Of a stretch of DNA of 64,000 nucleotides, positions 61,606 to 64,000 are shown in pieces. A program made the translations under genes and the position numbers. Numbering within the stretch: position 1 is the stretch's first letter; every line of letters begins with the position of its first letter. The notes beneath the pieces were generated by a model. That model did no database searches and was not told the origin of the DNA. It was given only the letters and a program-made list of their open reading frames with translations. The DNA is from Thermoactinomycetaceae bacterium (GTDB lineage Bacteria; Bacillota; Bacilli; Thermoactinomycetales; Thermoactinomycetaceae), in the NCBI GenBank assembly GCA_025449975.1, contig JANWIG010000017.1, positions 1-64,000 of the forward strand. Direction: 5' to 3'.

Positions 61606-61649
61606 TATAAAAATAGAAATGAGCGTTGTTTTGTCCTTTCTTGTGGGGA

Positions 61650-61678
61650 TTGCTTCGAGTAGTACTCTCTGGTACAAT
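61650..61678 (+). promoter_or_regulatory. Sigma-A-type promoter upstream of lysA
   Basis: TTGCTT-N17-TACAAT with TGG extension. Confidence 0.65.
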
Positions 61679-61684
61679 CTGAAC

Positions 61685-62049
61685 ATAAAGCGAAAAACGA
61701 GGTAAACGATCGATTCACGGCTAAAAGAGATGCCAGCATGAGCTAAAACAGTTTTATAAAGAGAGACTGTAAAGAAAGGCGGCGATTTTCTCGATCGTCG
61801 CTAAAACTTGATTTATTTTCTTTACCTAATGGACGGGGGAATTCGTTCAGCAATGAGATAAAAAGGGTCCAACTACGAAATCGCTGCTTCATCGCGATGA
61901 CGACTGTCCGTATTTTCGGACAATATGGAATGTGACGGAGTGCGTTGGAAAGGAATGGCTCAAACACAGTTGCTTATGGTTGGAGCCAATACTACCTTGC
62001 AGGTTTAAAATAAATAAGCCCCAAAAATTGGAGATGAGGAGAGAAAAAT
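61685..62049 (+). promoter_or_regulatory. Long structured 5' leader of lysA, class unknown
   Basis: Nested and tandem hairpins: 61769-61825, 61880-61898, 61905-61922, 61957-61987. Confidence 0.4.
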
Positions 62050-63387
62050 ATGTACTTTTTACATGGAAGTAGTCGGATCAATGAGCGAGGCCACCTCGAA
62101 ATTGGCGGATGTGATACCACCGAATTGGCGAAACAATATGGGACTCCTTTATACATTATGGATGAAGCCTATATTCGCCAAAAGATGCGTAGCTATGTGC
62201 AAGCATTTCAAAAAGAACGACTGGCGTTTCGTGTTGCTTATGCTAGTAAAGCATTTAGTACCATGGCTATGTGCCGAATTGCGGATGAAGAGGGGCTTAT
62301 GCTAGATGTCGTCTCAGAAGGTGAAATTTATACGGCACTTGAAGCAGGCTTTCCAGCAGAGCGGATTTATTTTCATGGAAATAATAAAACGCCGCAAGAA
62401 CTAGAGTTTGCCTTAGATAAAGGGATTTATCTGTTTGTTGTCGATAATTTTGATGAGCTGCATTTATTGCAACATCTTTCTAAAGAAAAGGGCAAAACTG
62501 CTCGAGTGATCTTACGGGTGACACCTGGGGTAGAAGCACATACCCACGAATATATTCAGACAGGCAAAGAAGATTCCAAATTTGGCTTTGGTTTGGAAAG
62601 TGGTCAAGCATTGGAAGGGGTTAGACAAGCGCTCAATTGCGATCACCTCGAGTTACTCGGCTTTCACTGTCATATCGGTTCACAAATTTTTGAAACGGAA
62701 GCATTTGAATTAACGATTTCGAAGATGAGTAAATTCTTTCAAACCTGTTATGAACGATGGGGAATGATTACACGGATCTTTAATACCGGAGGTGGCTTTG
62801 GTATTCGCTATGAACAAGGAGATACTCCAAAAGAGCCGGCGGAATATGTGGCTGTGATTGCACAAGCGGTAAGAGAATCGATGAAAGATCTCCCTTGTCT
62901 ACCGGAGATTTGGATTGAACCGGGACGCTCCATTGTTGGAGAGGCGGGGACAACGCTGTATACGGTAGGAACCGTCAAAGATGTTCCAAACATCCGTAAA
63001 TATGTGGCCGTCGATGGCGGAATGACCGATAATATTCGACCTGCGTTGTATCAAGCGAAATATGAGGCGATCTTGGCGAATCGGGCAAACGAAGCATCCA
63101 GCGAAGTCGTCACCATTGCGGGAAAAGCTTGCGAAGAGGGAGATATTTTGGTTTGGGATGTTGCTCTCCCACCTGTCAAACAAGGAGATCTCTTAGCGAT
63201 CAGCTGTACAGGCGCATATAATTACTCGATGGCAAGCAATTACAATCGGGTTCGTCGTCCGGCAGTTGTCTTTGTTCAGAATGGGCAAGCCGATCTGGTT
63301 GTTGAGCGGGAAAGTCTAGCCGATCTCGTTTCTCACGATCGCATTCCAGCGAGATTGGCGAAGAAAAAAGTGGGTTTAACGATCTGA
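62050..63387 (+). CDS. lysA: Diaminopimelate decarboxylase
   Basis: RVAYASKAFSTMA PLP-lysine motif; GFHCHIGSQIF; EPGRSIVG. Confidence 0.97.
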   Translation: MYFLHGSSRINERGHLEIGGCDTTELAKQYGTPLYIMDEAYIRQKMRSYVQAFQKERLAFRVAYASKAFSTMAMCRIADEEGLMLDVVSEGEIYTALEAGFPAERIYFHGNNKTPQELEFALDKGIYLFVVDNFDELHLLQHLSKEKGKTARVILRVTPGVEAHTHEYIQTGKEDSKFGFGLESGQALEGVRQALNCDHLELLGFHCHIGSQIFETEAFELTISKMSKFFQTCYERWGMITRIFNTGGGFGIRYEQGDTPKEPAEYVAVIAQAVRESMKDLPCLPEIWIEPGRSIVGEAGTTLYTVGTVKDVPNIRKYVAVDGGMTDNIRPALYQAKYEAILANRANEASSEVVTIAGKACEEGDILVWDVALPPVKQGDLLAISCTGAYNYSMASNYNRVRRPAVVFVQNGQADLVVERESLADLVSHDRIPARLAKKKVGLTI

Positions 63388-63415
63388 AATAAAGGAAAGG
63401 CTCGACTATAAAATA

Positions 63416-63464
63416 GCAAAGGGGGATGAGTTCAAAAAGTGTCTTTGAACTCATCCCCCTTTGC
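63416..63464. repeat. Perfect 21-bp inverted repeat with 7-nt loop downstream of lysA
   Basis: GCAAAGGGGGATGAGTTCAAA-AAGTGTC-TTTGAACTCATCCCCCTTTGC. Confidence 0.9.
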
Positions 63465-63761
63465 GCGATTTACCTAACTTTTCGATTTGCGACCCATAAA
63501 GCTAAGTAAACTTTATTTCACCTTCGCCTTTGTTGCAAATAAAGTATATAATTAATTATGTATACTATCAAAAATCTCCGATGGGGAAAAACGCTTTTTG
63601 TCGATTGATTCCATTTGTTCCATGATTTGATCTGTTTAGTTTCATCGCACCAGAGTCCAGTAATTCACTTTTTTAGTAGTTTCTCTTAATTAAATGGCAA
63701 GGACTTTTTCAATGTGTTATGATGGAATCGATTCATAGCTGATCTGAAAGGGGGAGTTGTC

Positions 63762-64000
63762 GTGCATCGTGGGTTACGGATTTTTTCTGTTCTTACAGTT
63801 CTTGTCTCTTATATTATGTTGACCATTGGGGCAATTGTTACCAAAACCAACTCGGGCAAAGGTTGTGGAAACTCTTGGCCATTTTGTCATGGTCAGCTCA
63901 TTCCTTCCTCTTTTCCGATGGAGACCGTCATTGAGTACAGTCACCGGATTGTTTCAGGAATCGCTGGTCTAATGATTGTCATTTTGGCCATTTGGGCATG
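63762..64000 (+). CDS. ctaA: Heme A synthase CtaA, 5' part, truncated by window end
   Basis: VHRGLRIFSVLTVLVSYIMLTIGAIVTKTNSGKGCGNSWPFCHGQLIPSS...EYSHRIVSGIAGLMIV; RBS AAAGGGGGAG; absent from ORF track because open at the end. Confidence 0.9.
   Translation, partial: MHRGLRIFSVLTVLVSYIMLTIGAIVTKTNSGKGCGNSWPFCHGQLIPSSFPMETVIEYSHRIVSGIAGLMIVILAIWA

Noticed and set aside
61743-61967. 74-aa minus-strand ORF in the lysA upstream region
   Set aside because: No convincing RBS or domain; the region is better explained as a structured leader on the plus strand.
61685-62049. Classical lysine riboswitch or T-box assignment
   Set aside because: The AGAGGUGC, GCCGAAG and GGGUGGNACCGCG-type signatures could not be found by eye; left as an unknown structured leader.
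1-64000. CRISPR arrays, transposons, prophage or toxin-antitoxin modules
   Set aside because: No regularly spaced direct repeats, transposase motifs, phage structural genes or TA pairs were recognised.

Overview
The window is a Gram-positive, endospore-forming Firmicutes chromosome segment. Gene content and order resemble Bacillales; my guess is Thermoactinomycetaceae-like, which is an inference. No rRNA, tRNA, CRISPR array, prophage or transposase was recognised. The order is: efp; UPF0756/DUF441 protein; phosphosulfolactate synthase (comA/yitD-like); MFS transporter; CD1247-like protein; rraA-like; spoIIIAA-AH; NlpC/P60 hydrolase; accB-accC; Asp23/AmaP/DUF2273; nusB; xseA-xseB-ispA; dxs; tlyA; hypothetical; nadK-argR; recN; spoIVB; spo0A; sodF-like; bkdR; a bcd-lpd-bkdAA-AB-B branched-chain keto acid operon; lipB; a split methylmalonyl-CoA mutase, epimerase and carboxyltransferase set; M20 peptidase; nudF; EndoQ-like; DUF420; spoIIM; fur; ald; yqzK-like; deoB-punA-pdp; dacF; spoIIAA-AB-sigF; two Sel1-repeat genes; spoVAEA-like; lysA; and the 5' end of ctaA. 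The most notable observations are: (1) a two-gene Sel1 locus, one protein carrying a degenerate J-like domain without HPD, a TM segment and an acidic Gly-rich tail, sitting where spoVAA-AEb normally lie; (2) a structured leader with a sequestered Shine-Dalgarno before the NlpC/P60 gene; (3) a long structured leader with its own promoter before lysA; (4) a promoter-to-terminator candidate ncRNA before dxs; (5) tiny membrane ORFs absent from the ORF track, including a 31-aa Prli42-like one; (6) a sigma-54 promoter with a TTGCA-rich upstream array for the bkd operon; (7) sigma-H/0A-box-like promoters at spo0A and spoIIA. All family assignments come from reading sequence and were not checked by database search.
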